48,672 nt of DNA, from NCBI RefSeq assembly GCF_937129435.1, contig NZ_CAKZNF010000027.1, forward strand, positions 1-48,672. Reading direction: 5' to 3'. The number at the start of each line of letters is the position of its first letter. Positions within the stretch are counted from its first letter, which is position 1. The notes under the pieces were generated by a model. It searched no databases. It was not told the DNA's origin and was given only the letters and a program-made list of their open reading frames with translations. Positions 1 through 8,668 of the stretch are shown piece after piece. The position numbers were made by a program, and so were the translations under genes. Origin of the DNA: an uncultured Parasphingopyxis sp. Lineage in GTDB: Bacteria > Pseudomonadota > Alphaproteobacteria > Sphingomonadales > Sphingomonadaceae.

Positions 1-98
1 AGGTTGAGAGGTTCGGCCTCGGCGAACCGGCTCTGCTCACGATACAATGCGGCGAGGTTGTTGACCGATAAAAGCGTATCGGGGTGCAGTGAAAATGA
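1..98 (-). pseudogene. TPR-repeat protein fragment running off the left edge
   Basis: Read on the minus strand, these bases encode a typical kinesin-light-chain-like tetratricopeptide repeat: HPDTLLSVNNLAALYREQ, then a stretch ending AEAEPLN. An in-frame TAG lies at 99-101, immediately before the coding stretch, and no ATG, GTG or TTG start is visible between it and the repeat. The fragment therefore begins inside a repeat rather than at a proper N terminus. It is either a 5'-truncated remnant or a gene broken by a frameshift. The rest lies outside the window, so length and function cannot be judged. Confidence 0.45.
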
Positions 99-294
99 CT
101 ACGCGGACCGTGGCAATCGGGCATCCCACGCTGCGGCTCGTCCGCTGGCAAATAGGGGAGTGGGCGCTTGACGGAATCGCGCCGGGCGCGTGGTGCGACG
201 CCTGATCGGACGCGACAGAGTTTCACCGACGGGATTGACGCCTATCGTCCGATCCGCTTCCTAGGCCCGCGATCCAAAGATGCAGGGGAAACCA

Positions 295-2307
295 ATGTTC
301 AAGCGCCTTGTTCTCGTCTCGATCCTTTTCGCCGCGCCAGCCATGGCGGAGCGGCAGGAGTACCGGGTGCTGACCGGCGGCAACGATGTCGGCCACCTGA
401 TCGCCGAGGTCGATCCCGGCCGGATCACGATCGATTACGATTACAAGAATAACGGCCGCGGCCCGACGATCGCCGAGACAATCGTGACCGATGATGCCGG
501 TTACCCGACGCGCTGGGAAATCGAAGGCGCCACGACCTTCGGCAACCCGGTTGACGAGGAATTCACGCTGACCGCCGATGGGGCCCGCTGGCGCGACGCG
601 ACCGGTGAAGGCACGGCGCCCGCTAGCGAGGCGCGCTTTTATGTCCCGCAAGGCGGCAGCCCGCTTGCCGCGGCGATGCTGGCGCGACTGCTCCTGGCCG
701 ACGAAGATCGCGCCATGCCCGTGCTGCCGGGCGGCACGGCGACGCTGACGCCGCATGCGACGGCGACATTCCAAGGTGCGGACGGCCCCGTCGAAGCGAC
801 GACCTATGAACTGGGCGGGCTCGATCTCAATCCCAGCTATCTGACACTCGATAGCGATGGCGACCTTTTCGCGATCGCCAGTCCCCGTTTCGCGATCATC
901 CGCGCTGGTTACGAAGCCGCCGACCAGCAGCTTCGCGACTATGCGCAGCAGCTTTCGACCGAACGGTTCGTTCGCATCCAGGCCGAGGCTGCGCACGATT
1001 ATGAAGGCCCCGTCCGCGTCCGGAACGTCTACGTCTTCGAGCCCGAAACGATGACGCGTGAGGGACCCGTCGCCGTCGTGTGGAACGGCGAACGGATCGC
1101 GGGCGTGCAGCCCAACGACGCGCCGGCGACCGAAGGCGAGACGGTGTTCGACGGCGCCGGAGGCACGCTGGTTCCCGGCATGTATGAGATGCACGGACAT
1201 ATTTCCCAGAACGTGGCGCTGCTCAATATCGCTGCCGGCGTCACCTCGGTGCGCGACATGGGGAACGAGAACGACGTGCTCGATGGGCTGATTGAGCGCA
1301 TCGAGGACGGCACGATCGCCGGCCCGCGCATCACCCGCAGTGGTTTTATCGAGGGGATGAGCGAATTCAGCTCGCAGACCGGCGAGCTGGTCGAGACCGA
1401 GGAGGAGGCGCTCGATCAGGTCCGCTGGTATGCCGCGCGCGGCTATCATCAGGTCAAGCTCTACAACTCAATGACACCCGAATGGGCACCCGCCCTGGTC
1501 GAGGAGGCGCACCGCCTCGGCCTGCGCGTCGCCGGTCATGTCCCGGCCTTTTCGAACGCCAATGCGATGATCGAGGCCGGGTTCGACGAACTCACCCATA
1601 TCAACCAGGTGATGCTGGGCTGGGTGCTCGAACCCGAAGAGGACACGCGTACGTTGCTGCGGCTGACGGCACTCGATCGCCTGCCCGCGCTCGACCTGTC
1701 GAGCGCGCCGGTGCAGCGCACGCTCGATATGATGGCCGAGAACGGCGTTGCAATCGATCCGACCATCGCGATCCATGAAAGCCTGCTGCTCGGCCGCAAC
1801 GGCGAAATTTCGCCCGGATTCGTCGACATCTACGATCATATGCCGGTGGGTGAACAGCGCAGCTTGCGCGAGGCATGGGCCGATGTTTCCGCCGAAGGGG
1901 CCGACGAGCGCTATCGCGGCGCTTTCGACCAGGTGGTGCGCACGATTTCGATGATGCGCGAACGCGGGATATTCATCGTGCCCGGCACCGATATGGGCGG
2001 CTCCTTCACCTATCACCGCGAGCTCGAACTGTTCGAACGCGCCGGCTACACCGCGCCTGAAGTGCTGCGGCTGGCGACGCTCGGCATGGCCGAATATCTG
2101 GGACAGGACGAGGATCTGGGTTCTATCGCGGGCGGCAAATATGCCGATTTCTTCCTGGTGCCGGGCAACCCGCTCGAGGACTTATCGGCGATCAAGAGCA
2201 TCGCCATGGTCGTCGCCAACGGCACCGTCTATTTCCCGTCCGAGATCTATCCCAATTTCGGTATCCGCCCCTTTGCGGAAGCGCCGAGCGAAGTGACAGC
2301 GGACTGA
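295..2307 (+). CDS. Secreted amidohydrolase family protein (metal-dependent hydrolase)
   Basis: A 670-aa exported amidohydrolase, probably an imidazolonepropionase- or prolidase-like hydrolase acting on a cyclic amide or peptide-like substrate; the substrate cannot be told. Residues 1-18 form a signal peptide ending APAMA. Residues of about 20-250 are a family-specific N-terminal domain. The TIM-barrel follows, with metal motif H300-G-H302, a lysine suited to carboxylation at K388, H415 (AGHVP), H435 (THINQ) and D566 (GTDMGG), all in the usual order. The start at 295 is preferred over an upstream in-frame ATG at 280 because AGGGGAA precedes it and the signal peptide starts there. It stands alone, followed by about 400 bp without a gene. 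Confidence 0.88.
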   Translation: MFKRLVLVSILFAAPAMAERQEYRVLTGGNDVGHLIAEVDPGRITIDYDYKNNGRGPTIAETIVTDDAGYPTRWEIEGATTFGNPVDEEFTLTADGARWRDATGEGTAPASEARFYVPQGGSPLAAAMLARLLLADEDRAMPVLPGGTATLTPHATATFQGADGPVEATTYELGGLDLNPSYLTLDSDGDLFAIASPRFAIIRAGYEAADQQLRDYAQQLSTERFVRIQAEAAHDYEGPVRVRNVYVFEPETMTREGPVAVVWNGERIAGVQPNDAPATEGETVFDGAGGTLVPGMYEMHGHISQNVALLNIAAGVTSVRDMGNENDVLDGLIERIEDGTIAGPRITRSGFIEGMSEFSSQTGELVETEEEALDQVRWYAARGYHQVKLYNSMTPEWAPALVEEAHRLGLRVAGHVPAFSNANAMIEAGFDELTHINQVMLGWVLEPEEDTRTLLRLTALDRLPALDLSSAPVQRTLDMMAENGVAIDPTIAIHESLLLGRNGEISPGFVDIYDHMPVGEQRSLREAWADVSAEGADERYRGAFDQVVRTISMMRERGIFIVPGTDMGGSFTYHRELELFERAGYTAPEVLRLATLGMAEYLGQDEDLGSIAGGKYADFFLVPGNPLEDLSAIKSIAMVVANGTVYFPSEIYPNFGIRPFAEAPSEVTAD

Positions 2308-2727
2308 TCCCGGCCGGTCGTTAAGGAGGCTGGTAATGGTGCTGTCAGTCTAGGGCAAAGCGCTCCGGCGTCCCGCCAAAGCCGCGGTCCGAATCAATCC
2401 TGCGGATGCTGCTCGCCTGGCGGCTGCTGGCGGGAGCGTATGGCGAGCTCAATCCTACGAGCTGAATGTCGGCTTTGGCGCGTTAACGGCCGGAAGCTGA
2501 CAGTCCGCAACCCACTCAGAAGCGGAACCCAATTGCGCTTAGCGCTGAGCCGAAGACCGGTCAGGCTGCTGTGTCGGATCGCCAGCCTAAACCGGCCGGT
2601 CAGCAGACGACCCATTTGCGGACATTGGCTAGTCGAGGCTATCGAGCAGGTTCGGACAGAGCGCGACGGGCGATCACCCCATAATTCGAAGGGAGTTAGA
2701 CGATAGCTATGCAACGAGTGCCAGCCG
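2308..2727. repeat. Gene-free stretch with degenerate intergenic repeat units
   Basis: No convincing gene is seen here. An 88-codon open frame at 2440-2706 is rich in Arg, Pro and Ser and lacks any family motif. Within 2463-2640 are units of the form TGTCGGCTTTGG, CTGACAGTCCGC and TGCGGACATTGG, which resemble the core at 6970-7000 (GTCCGCTTTCCACCC then GGCTGACATTGG). I take these as degenerate copies of a scattered non-coding repeat with inverted half-sites. Copy number elsewhere in the genome is unknown. Confidence 0.35.
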
Positions 2728-5193
2728 ATGCACCGAAGGCTTGAAGTGAGCGATAAAGGAAATTGCCGGGCTGGGGCGCCACAGGATTATGTTCACGGTC
2801 ACCTGGCGCGCGCCAGCGAAGCCCTGGAAGCTAGGGACTCCGAGCGTGCACTTGCGGAAGCGGAAGCGGCGCTCGGACTGATGCCTGCATATCTGCCCGC
2901 GCTCAAAGCAAAGGCCGCAGCGTTGTTACAGAAAGGCGATGCCGAGGCCGCCTCGTCGTTGCTTGCGCAATTGCTGAGCGAGAGTCCCGACGATGTCGAC
3001 CTTCTTTCTCGTCTCGGGGCGGCATTGCGTGCCTCCGGCGCTCCGGACGAAGCCGATGCCGTGTACGCTCGCGTGACGACGCTTGACCCGGGCCGGAAAC
3101 CCGCATGGATCGCGCGGATCGTGCATGCGACGCAGGCCCGCGATGTCGAATCGGCTCTTTGTCTGTGCGACGAGGCGGGTGAGCATTTTCCTGGCGACAC
3201 GGAGCTGGCCAGACGGCGGGCGGAGTTGCTGCGGCGGCTGGGCCGGACCGAAGAGGCGGTGGCGGCGTTCGACGCGCTGATGGCGCTGGATCCCGGCGAC
3301 CCGAACGCAATCCTCGACCTTGCCGAGGGGCGGCTCGCCACAGGGCAGGTAGACAATGCCATTTCCGGCTTTCGCGGTGTCCTGAAGGACGAACCAGGAA
3401 ACGTTCGAGCAGTGAGCGGACTCGCCGAGGCGCTGGAGACGATCGGCGATGGCGCGAAGGCGCTCGTACTTCTTGAGGAGGCGTGTCTGGCGGACGAGCC
3501 GCCCGTGGCCCCCGAACACCGCCCTGTTATTGCCATGGCCTATAGCGAGCTGGCGTCCCGCGTGTCGCGCACCGAACGGATCGAGGAGGCTATGGCGCTG
3601 GCGGCGCAGGGGATCGACACTTTGAACAGTGCCGCATTGGTCCGGCTCGCGAATCTGGCGCAAAGTCGCCGGGCTGATGACATATTCGCGCGGGCCATCG
3701 CGCGAATGGCAAAGTTTGATCCCCTGCCGCTCCCGGCGGCGGTCTTGTTGCTCAAGACTGCCGACCGGATCGGTCGTCGCGCGCTGGCCAAGAGTGTCGG
3801 GGACATGATCGCCGCGCGCATCGTCGAGCGCGATCGCCTGCGGTTTCTGAAGACCCGCGCGCTCCTTCTCGATGGCCCGGACGCGGCCTTCAAGGAATTG
3901 CGCACGTCCACCGGGCCCAGCCGTTCGGCCGAAGAGGCGCGGTTGGTTGCCGAAGCGATGATCGAGGCGGGGTCCAGCCAGCTGGCCTATCGCTATCTTC
4001 GCGCGTGCCGCCGGCAATGGCCCGATACAATGCGAATTGGCCGTGTATTCGTGCGTGCCTGCATATTGACGGGACGCGAGGATGAAGCCCTGGCGGCCGT
4101 CGATCGGCTAGAGATGCGGCACGGGGCGTCGCTTTCCCACGTGCGATATGGCGTGTTGCTCGAGGCGGGGCGCAAACATGATGCTGCCGAACTCGCCAGC
4201 GAAATGGCGGGAACCGAGGGACCGCAGCCCGAACCGATGCAGATGATGCGGATGGCGCTCTCATTGGGCCAGCTCGAGGAGGCGGAGGCGCAGATTCCCG
4301 CGCTGGTGTCCGCAAATGGTCCCGGCCCGCAGAGCGCGACGGCCTTCCGCACGACGCAGCTCGGCCAGATGATCAACGAGATGAAGATCCACGCCCATTT
4401 CGGCCAAGCCGAGCCGGACCGCGATATCGACAATTTCTTCTATCCCGCCATGAAGGTTGTGGAGCAGCAAATGGCCTCTGCGCCGGTCCTCGCCATTCCG
4501 CCCCGCGATGCCCCGCGCACCATTCCCCGGCGTGTCCTCCAATATTGGGATACGCCGGACGCGCCCGAAGAGGTCGAGATGCTTATGGCGAGTTGGGGGG
4601 ATGCGCGGGGCTGGGACTATGAGCGGTTCGACAAGGCACGCGCCAAGGCGTTCCTGCGCGACGAATTCGGCGAAGACCATGTCCGCGCCTTCCGCATCGC
4701 GAACAATATCGCCGAACAGTGCGACCTGCTGCGCCTGTGCCTGCTCTACCGGCTGGGCGGCGTTTATGCCGATGCCGACGACAGGCTGACGGGCGATCTC
4801 GATATGCTGACGCGCAGCGCCACCGGGCTCATCCTGTTCGTCGAGCCGATGGGCGCGATCTCGAATAATGTAATCTGCGGCGCGCCGGAACATCCGGTCA
4901 TCGGCCTCGCGCTCGAAAAGGCGCTCGCCTCGATCCTCGCGCGCGAGAACGATTCAACCTGGGCCAAGACGGGGCCAGGCCTGATCACGCGCGTCGCGGC
5001 CCGGCACATTGTCGATGCGCGGGAAAGCGGGGAGCCGGTTCGCTTCTGCCTGCGGAAAAGGTCGGACCTGCGGCGGCACGTCCATCCGCATGTCAAACTG
5101 TCTTACAAGTCGAGCGCGTCCTACTGGAACGCAACGCGCGACGATACGCCCCGCGTCCTTCGCGAAACGCTCGAACAGCTATCGGAAGGCTGA
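2728..5193 (+). CDS. TPR-repeat protein fused to a DXD-type glycosyltransferase
   Basis: An 821-aa protein with two parts. Residues of about 25-560 are helical TPR-like repeats (for example AVYARVTTLDPGRKPAWIAR and AFDALMALDPGDPNAILDLA). Residues of about 590-800 match the Gly_transf_sug/capsular-polysaccharide glycosyltransferase fold: TIPRRVLQYWD, then NIAEQCDLLRLCLLYRLGG, then the metal/nucleotide-sugar motif YADADD with D682 and D684. The enzyme probably transfers a sugar to a cell-surface glycan or protein, with the repeats selecting the acceptor. There is no signal peptide, so it is likely cytoplasmic. A GTG at 2746 is an alternative start. It converges on the Hint gene across a hairpin. 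Confidence 0.8.
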   Translation: MHRRLEVSDKGNCRAGAPQDYVHGHLARASEALEARDSERALAEAEAALGLMPAYLPALKAKAAALLQKGDAEAASSLLAQLLSESPDDVDLLSRLGAALRASGAPDEADAVYARVTTLDPGRKPAWIARIVHATQARDVESALCLCDEAGEHFPGDTELARRRAELLRRLGRTEEAVAAFDALMALDPGDPNAILDLAEGRLATGQVDNAISGFRGVLKDEPGNVRAVSGLAEALETIGDGAKALVLLEEACLADEPPVAPEHRPVIAMAYSELASRVSRTERIEEAMALAAQGIDTLNSAALVRLANLAQSRRADDIFARAIARMAKFDPLPLPAAVLLLKTADRIGRRALAKSVGDMIAARIVERDRLRFLKTRALLLDGPDAAFKELRTSTGPSRSAEEARLVAEAMIEAGSSQLAYRYLRACRRQWPDTMRIGRVFVRACILTGREDEALAAVDRLEMRHGASLSHVRYGVLLEAGRKHDAAELASEMAGTEGPQPEPMQMMRMALSLGQLEEAEAQIPALVSANGPGPQSATAFRTTQLGQMINEMKIHAHFGQAEPDRDIDNFFYPAMKVVEQQMASAPVLAIPPRDAPRTIPRRVLQYWDTPDAPEEVEMLMASWGDARGWDYERFDKARAKAFLRDEFGEDHVRAFRIANNIAEQCDLLRLCLLYRLGGVYADADDRLTGDLDMLTRSATGLILFVEPMGAISNNVICGAPEHPVIGLALEKALASILARENDSTWAKTGPGLITRVAARHIVDARESGEPVRFCLRKRSDLRRHVHPHVKLSYKSSASYWNATRDDTPRVLRETLEQLSEG

Positions 5194-5195
5194 CG

Positions 5196-5218
5196 CGGCC
5201 GGGCGGGGTACCCGGCCG
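5196..5218. terminator. GC-rich hairpin between convergent genes
   Basis: Arms CGGCCGGG (5196-5203) and CCCGGCCG (5211-5218) pair perfectly around a 7-nt loop, between the stops of the glycosyltransferase (5193) and the Hint gene (5233). Position suggests a shared bidirectional terminator. There is no clear T-run, so it may act with Rho or only protect 3' ends. Confidence 0.5.
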
Positions 5219-5232
5219 GCGCCAAGGTTTCT

Positions 5233-6105
5233 CTATGCGGCGGCCCTAATGCCAAGCCGCTCGCGAAGTTGTTGCGGGACCAGCCGCGCCGCCGACACGC
5301 GCGGCATCTCGAGCGAGGGGATCGTCGCCTCGTCGCCATAGAGCGCTTCATATTCGGCGAAATTGTCGAAGCGGCGGCGCGTGACATGATCGACGAAGGT
5401 TTCCGCCGGCGCGCCTTCGGCCAGGATGATGTCCTGCGCCTCGGTCTCGACATGGTAATAGGTCACGCTCTCGGGCAGCGTGTCGAACGGCTCCCATGCG
5501 ATGCTGGTTCCGTTCACGATCGCGCCGGCGTTGACCAACATCCCGTCGATAAGGAGCGCGTGATCGGCGGTCAGCACGAGATCGCGTTTCGGCAAGCCGC
5601 CGCCGAGCGCCCCCGCCTTCACCCGCACCGGAACGAAGCGTTCGCTCGGCGTAAACGTCTTGCTGACAGTCTGTCGGCCGACCCATTTGACGGGCACCGA
5701 TTTGCCATTGGCGGTCAACACCATGTCGCCGATCGCGAGCGTCTCGACCGCGCATTCGCCGTCCGGCGTTGCGATCATCGTCCCGGCGGCGAAGCAGACC
5801 GTGAAATCGCCGGGGTTGACCGTTGCCAAGTTTATTGAGGGAGGGAAACCACCGAAGGATGCGCTGGGCACGGGAGAAAATACAAGATTGGTACCGCTAA
5901 ACGAAAATACCACAATGCAGATCTGGCCGTTGATATTGATCGTTCCACCGAAATTCCCGATGGCAATGCCATTGCGGAATATCAGCTCCCCGTTCTCGAA
6001 GACCGAACCTCCGTCATTGTCGGTAATGACGAAATTGTCCTCATTGGTGCCGATACGCGACGTGCTCAGATACTCGCCGGTGCTGCTGACCGAATAGGTT
6101 GCCAT
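5233..6105 (-). CDS. Hint-domain protein (full-length copy)
   Basis: A 290-aa protein. Residues 1-100 form a beta-rich leader (ITDNDGGSVFENGEL, IGNFGGTI). The Hint domain starts with the nucleophile-type Cys in FTVCFAAGTMIATPDGE and continues through AIGDMVLTANG, KWVGRQTV and LVLTADHALLIDGMLVNAGA, ending near DIILAEGAPAETFVDH. An alpha-helical tail follows (RRRFDNFAEYEALYGDEA). Hint domains of this alphaproteobacterial type (PF13403-like) are related to inteins and Hedgehog C-termini, and their role in these secreted-type proteins is poorly known. The start at 6105 is supported by AAGGGGG 6 nt upstream; a longer frame to 6243 lacks an RBS. It is followed upstream by a near-identical-tailed paralogue at 6469-6840. 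Confidence 0.82.
   Translation of the reverse strand: MATYSVSSTGEYLSTSRIGTNEDNFVITDNDGGSVFENGELIFRNGIAIGNFGGTININGQICIVVFSFSGTNLVFSPVPSASFGGFPPSINLATVNPGDFTVCFAAGTMIATPDGECAVETLAIGDMVLTANGKSVPVKWVGRQTVSKTFTPSERFVPVRVKAGALGGGLPKRDLVLTADHALLIDGMLVNAGAIVNGTSIAWEPFDTLPESVTYYHVETEAQDIILAEGAPAETFVDHVTRRRFDNFAEYEALYGDEATIPSLEMPRVSAARLVPQQLRERLGIRAAA
5327..5424 (-). repeat. 98-bp block identical to 6560-6657
   Basis: By direct comparison the 98 bases here equal those at 6560-6657 without a mismatch. They encode the last residues of the Hint domain and part of the tail. Flanking homology continues toward the C-terminal end with scattered differences, and stops abruptly on the other side. Confidence 0.9.
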
Positions 6106-6468
6106 GTATTCCCCCTTGAAATTGGCGCAAGCAAGCGCGTCAGCGCTCGCTTCTAAAAACGCGGCAGGCCACCGCGCACTCTGAATGATCGGGGTCGCGC
6201 TCGGATACGCGAATGAGGACAACCCAGAACCAGTCCGACGCACTTGTCATCTTGGCTGCAGTCGTCACCCGGAGCCGCAACATGCACTACGCCGCTCCCC
6301 GAATCGCGGCCTAGGCTAACGGCCCGGGACCCAAACGCAAGAACGGGCGCAAAAATTTTCTGATCTTGTCCAAGGGGTTGAGCTGTACCGGAGCGCGAAA
6401 TACTCTCGATCGCTTTCCTGACAGCGTGTCAATCGCCCGGCTGGCTACCGGACGAGGCGATATGCACC
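6106..6468. other. Gene-free stretch between the two Hint genes
   Basis: About 360 bp with no supported gene. It must hold the minus-strand promoter of the 5233-6105 gene near 6106-6200 and the end signal of the 6469-6840 gene. An 83-codon frame at 6366-6617 is the antisense shadow of the shorter Hint gene and was not called. No repeat or RNA was seen. Confidence 0.5.
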
Positions 6469-6840
6469 TCAAGCGGCTCGTTTGCTCAGCCGCTCGCGAA
6501 GTTGTTGCGGCACCAACCGTGCGGCGGACACGCGCGGCATATCAAGCGAGGCAATCATTGCCTCGTCGCCATAGAGCGCTTCATATTCGGCGAAATTGTC
6601 GAAGCGGCGGCGCGTGACATGATCGACGAAGGTTTCCGCCGGCGCGCCTTCGGCCAGCATGATCGTGCCAGCGAAGGTGCCGACATTCGACCCGCCGATG
6701 AACATGGTATCGCCGACTTCGAACGTCCCGTCCGGCTCGTTGTCTGTAATCGTATTCGTGCCGTTGACTTCGGCGACGAACGTCGCGGTATCGCCGCTGA
6801 ACGAGTAGATGCCCTGATCGACGAATGTGAAGCTTGCCAT
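6469..6840 (-). CDS. Hint-like protein lacking the Hint core (internal deletion)
   Basis: A 123-aa protein. Residues 1-60 parallel the leader of the neighbouring 290-aa Hint protein (TITDNEPDGTFEVGDTMFIG, NVGTFAGTI). It then jumps directly to MLAEGAPAETFVDHVTRRRF and the helical tail, so the whole Cys-to-His Hint core of about 125 residues is absent. The frame is intact and the RBS (AAGGGGGG, 7-8 nt before ATG at 6840) is as good as that of the full copy, so it may still be translated. The tail DNA contains 98 bp identical to the full copy. It is either a decayed duplicate or a functional leader-plus-tail variant; I favour an in-frame deletion after duplication or conversion. Confidence 0.7.
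   Translation of the reverse strand: MASFTFVDQGIYSFSGDTATFVAEVNGTNTITDNEPDGTFEVGDTMFIGGSNVGTFAGTIMLAEGAPAETFVDHVTRRRFDNFAEYEALYGDEAMIASLDMPRVSAARLVPQQLRERLSKRAA
6560..6657 (-). repeat. 98-bp block identical to 5327-5424
   Basis: Second copy of the block described at 5327-5424, in direct orientation and 1233 bp away. The identity ends exactly where the two genes diverge in structure (the deletion junction near 6658), which suggests recent gene conversion or duplication. Confidence 0.9.
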
Positions 6841-7254
6841 TTTCGATCCCCCCTTGAATTCACAAAGAGACGGTCAGGCACGTTCATGCAAGCGGAAACG
6901 CAAAAAAAACCGGGCGGTGTCGCAAGTTCACCTGAAAGAGTACCGTCGAGAACAGGTTCGCGAACGCGGACGTCCGCTTTCCACCCAATGGCTGACATTG
7001 GAATGGATTTTCAGAAGCGCTGGAAGCGGTCGGGCAGCTTTTGGGCATGGCTTAATGATGCTCGAACGGTCGAGACCAGGATAAATGCGGCCCGGAATCT
7101 CATTGGCCGTTCCCTTTTGTGCCGGAAGCCCGGCGAGCGCGAATGGCTCAAAAACCTTGTAAAAAGTTATGTTTTACTATGTTCTGTCGGTCGTCCGCCG
7201 ACGGCCTCCGAGCGACAGCGTCGACTACGGCCTGCCGCATAAAGATGCTATGGT
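6841..7254. repeat. Gene-free stretch with a degenerate repeat unit
   Basis: No gene is supported. The leader of the core-deleted Hint gene lies at 6841-6860. At 6966-7003 the bases GCGGACGTCCGCTTTCC, then CACCCAATGGC, then TGACATTGGAATGG look like an intact version of the scattered repeat noted at 2463-2640. An AT-rich patch at 7150-7182 precedes the start of the next gene. This region could also hold the left end of the tRNA-Ser element, but no copy of the tRNA 3' end was found here. Confidence 0.35.
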
Positions 7255-7260
7255 GTGCCG

Positions 7261-7572
7261 ATGCCTGATAACGCACATGTCCTTGCGCCAATATCCGCGC
7301 TTCAGATGCACCGCATCGACGCCGAGCGGATGGCTTCACTGCTGAGTTACGCCGAGATGTATGCGCTGGCCGTCATGTTCCTGGATTGGGCGCTCAACGA
7401 TCCGAACATCGATCCCGAACGTCGGACGGGGGTTATGCTCCGAGCCGTCGACTTCGAGCGCCTTGCCGACCATTGTGGGCCGCATTGGCGGCCCACCGAC
7501 CCGGCCGATGGGAAAGACGTCATCCAGTTCATCGCGACGGCGCAGCTCGATCATATGCTCAGACGATCATAG
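7261..7572 (+). CDS. Small hypothetical protein
   Basis: A protein of about 103 aa, rich in acidic residues and with a helical look (ERMASLLSYAEMYALAVMFL, then DWALNDPNIDPERR). I recognise no family. The start is uncertain: ATG at 7261 or GTG at 7255, and neither has a clear Shine-Dalgarno sequence. Its 3' end overlaps the convergent Rep-like gene by about 22 bp. It is either cargo of the tRNA-Ser element or a flanking gene. Confidence 0.45.
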   Translation: MPDNAHVLAPISALQMHRIDAERMASLLSYAEMYALAVMFLDWALNDPNIDPERRTGVMLRAVDFERLADHCGPHWRPTDPADGKDVIQFIATAQLDHMLRRS

Positions 7573-8525
7573 TCCGCGAACTCGCGCTCCCGAAATGGTC
7601 CGCCAAATCCTGTCTGAACTTCAATCGTCCAGCAGGTCTGCGCAGGTTCTCTCCTGCGGTCTGTGACCCATCCATGTTTCGTCCATGCAAGGTTGTTTTG
7701 CGTACGGCGCATGCAGTGCGTCGCACGGATGGTCGTCGCCGCGCAGGTACGTGTGTCTGTCGCTGCCAACATGCGGCAAACTAGCGCGACGCTGATATTG
7801 TCAAATGTCCCGCGCACATACAGCGGCTTCGACCGGTCGAAGCTGTCACCAACCCAGCTAGACTTCTGTCGTGCTGCTTGACCGATATTCTGAGACGTAC
7901 CGGCTCGCTTTCCTATGATAACACCTTGAGGACTGCGAGGCCGGCTGAAGGCACCGGCACGATCCTTCATTTCGCCTTTGAGCGCATATTCGACCACGCG
8001 TTCGATGTTCGACAGGTAGAGCTCCCATCCTTGCGCGCCGGAGGCGCCGCGAACCGAGCGGGTCAGCACGCAGCCGGTCTTGTAGCGCCGGCCGGTGATC
8101 CGCTTCAGGATGGCAAGGTGACGTTTGCGGAGCTGCGCGCCGGGCGGCAGGTGGAAAAGCAGATGGAGGTGCGAGCCGGTATGGGACGAGCGTTCGCGGG
8201 CCCAGATACTGGCGGTGTTGTGCCCCTGTCGCTTCAGCCATTCGCGAAACGATTTCATGAATGATGAAATCGCCTCGGTCGCCCGGTGATCCGCGACGCC
8301 AAGAGCTTCGAGGTTGATCGTCATGTGGCGGTTGAGGGGCAGGCCGATCGACGAAGCGAACCGGGCTGCCTGACGAAGATTGTCGGCCGTGGACGATTTG
8401 ATCGACTGCGATTGCCGGTCGGCAAAGTTCCGCGCCCCGCCGCGGCCGGTGCCGGCCGCCCGGACGACCACCGGACGCGATTTTGCCGAGTACTCGACTC
8501 GGTTCCCTAGGTTAGCATGCGCCAT
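7551..8525 (-). CDS. HUH-type replication/nicking protein-like
   Basis: A 324-aa protein with the three motifs expected of rolling-circle Rep/HUH endonucleases: a strand with RHMTINL (residues 67-72), the metal motif HLHLLFHLP with H119 and H121, and a Tyr-Lys motif VEYALKG with Y180 and K183. Such enzymes nick one DNA strand and form a phosphotyrosine link to start element replication or transfer. The start at 8525 has GGAG 9 nt upstream; a longer frame to 8771 lacks such a site. The C-terminal 100 residues or so are Arg- and Thr-rich and unlike a folded domain, so a frameshift near 7870 followed by read-through is possible. It lies downstream of the PC4-like gene. Confidence 0.6.
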   Translation of the reverse strand: MAHANLGNRVEYSAKSRPVVVRAAGTGRGGARNFADRQSQSIKSSTADNLRQAARFASSIGLPLNRHMTINLEALGVADHRATEAISSFMKSFREWLKRQGHNTASIWARERSSHTGSHLHLLFHLPPGAQLRKRHLAILKRITGRRYKTGCVLTRSVRGASGAQGWELYLSNIERVVEYALKGEMKDRAGAFSRPRSPQGVIIGKRAGTSQNIGQAARQKSSWVGDSFDRSKPLYVRGTFDNISVALVCRMLAATDTRTCAATTIRATHCMRRTQNNLAWTKHGWVTDRRREPAQTCWTIEVQTGFGGPFREREFADYDRLSI

Positions 8526-8668
8526 GCCAGTTTCTCCAACTCTGCTGATTTCTGCGAAGAGGACGTGGATTTCAAAAGGGGCTTGCTGGCCACCAGAACC
8601 GAAATCGCACGCCAGTTTCAAACAAGGGCGAGGATGAAGCGGAGCGCCGACCAACGGTCGCCGCTCCG

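Noticed and set aside
6520..6535. Left attachment site candidate GCGGACACG
   Set aside because: Only 9 bases match the tRNA end and they lie within Hint coding sequence present in both copies.
5233..6840. Intein-like protein splicing explaining the core-less Hint protein
   Set aside because: The two forms are encoded by separate genes, so the loss is in DNA, not by splicing.
6502..7242. 246-codon plus-strand open frame
   Set aside because: Antisense to the core-less Hint gene and then non-coding repeat; composition not protein-like.
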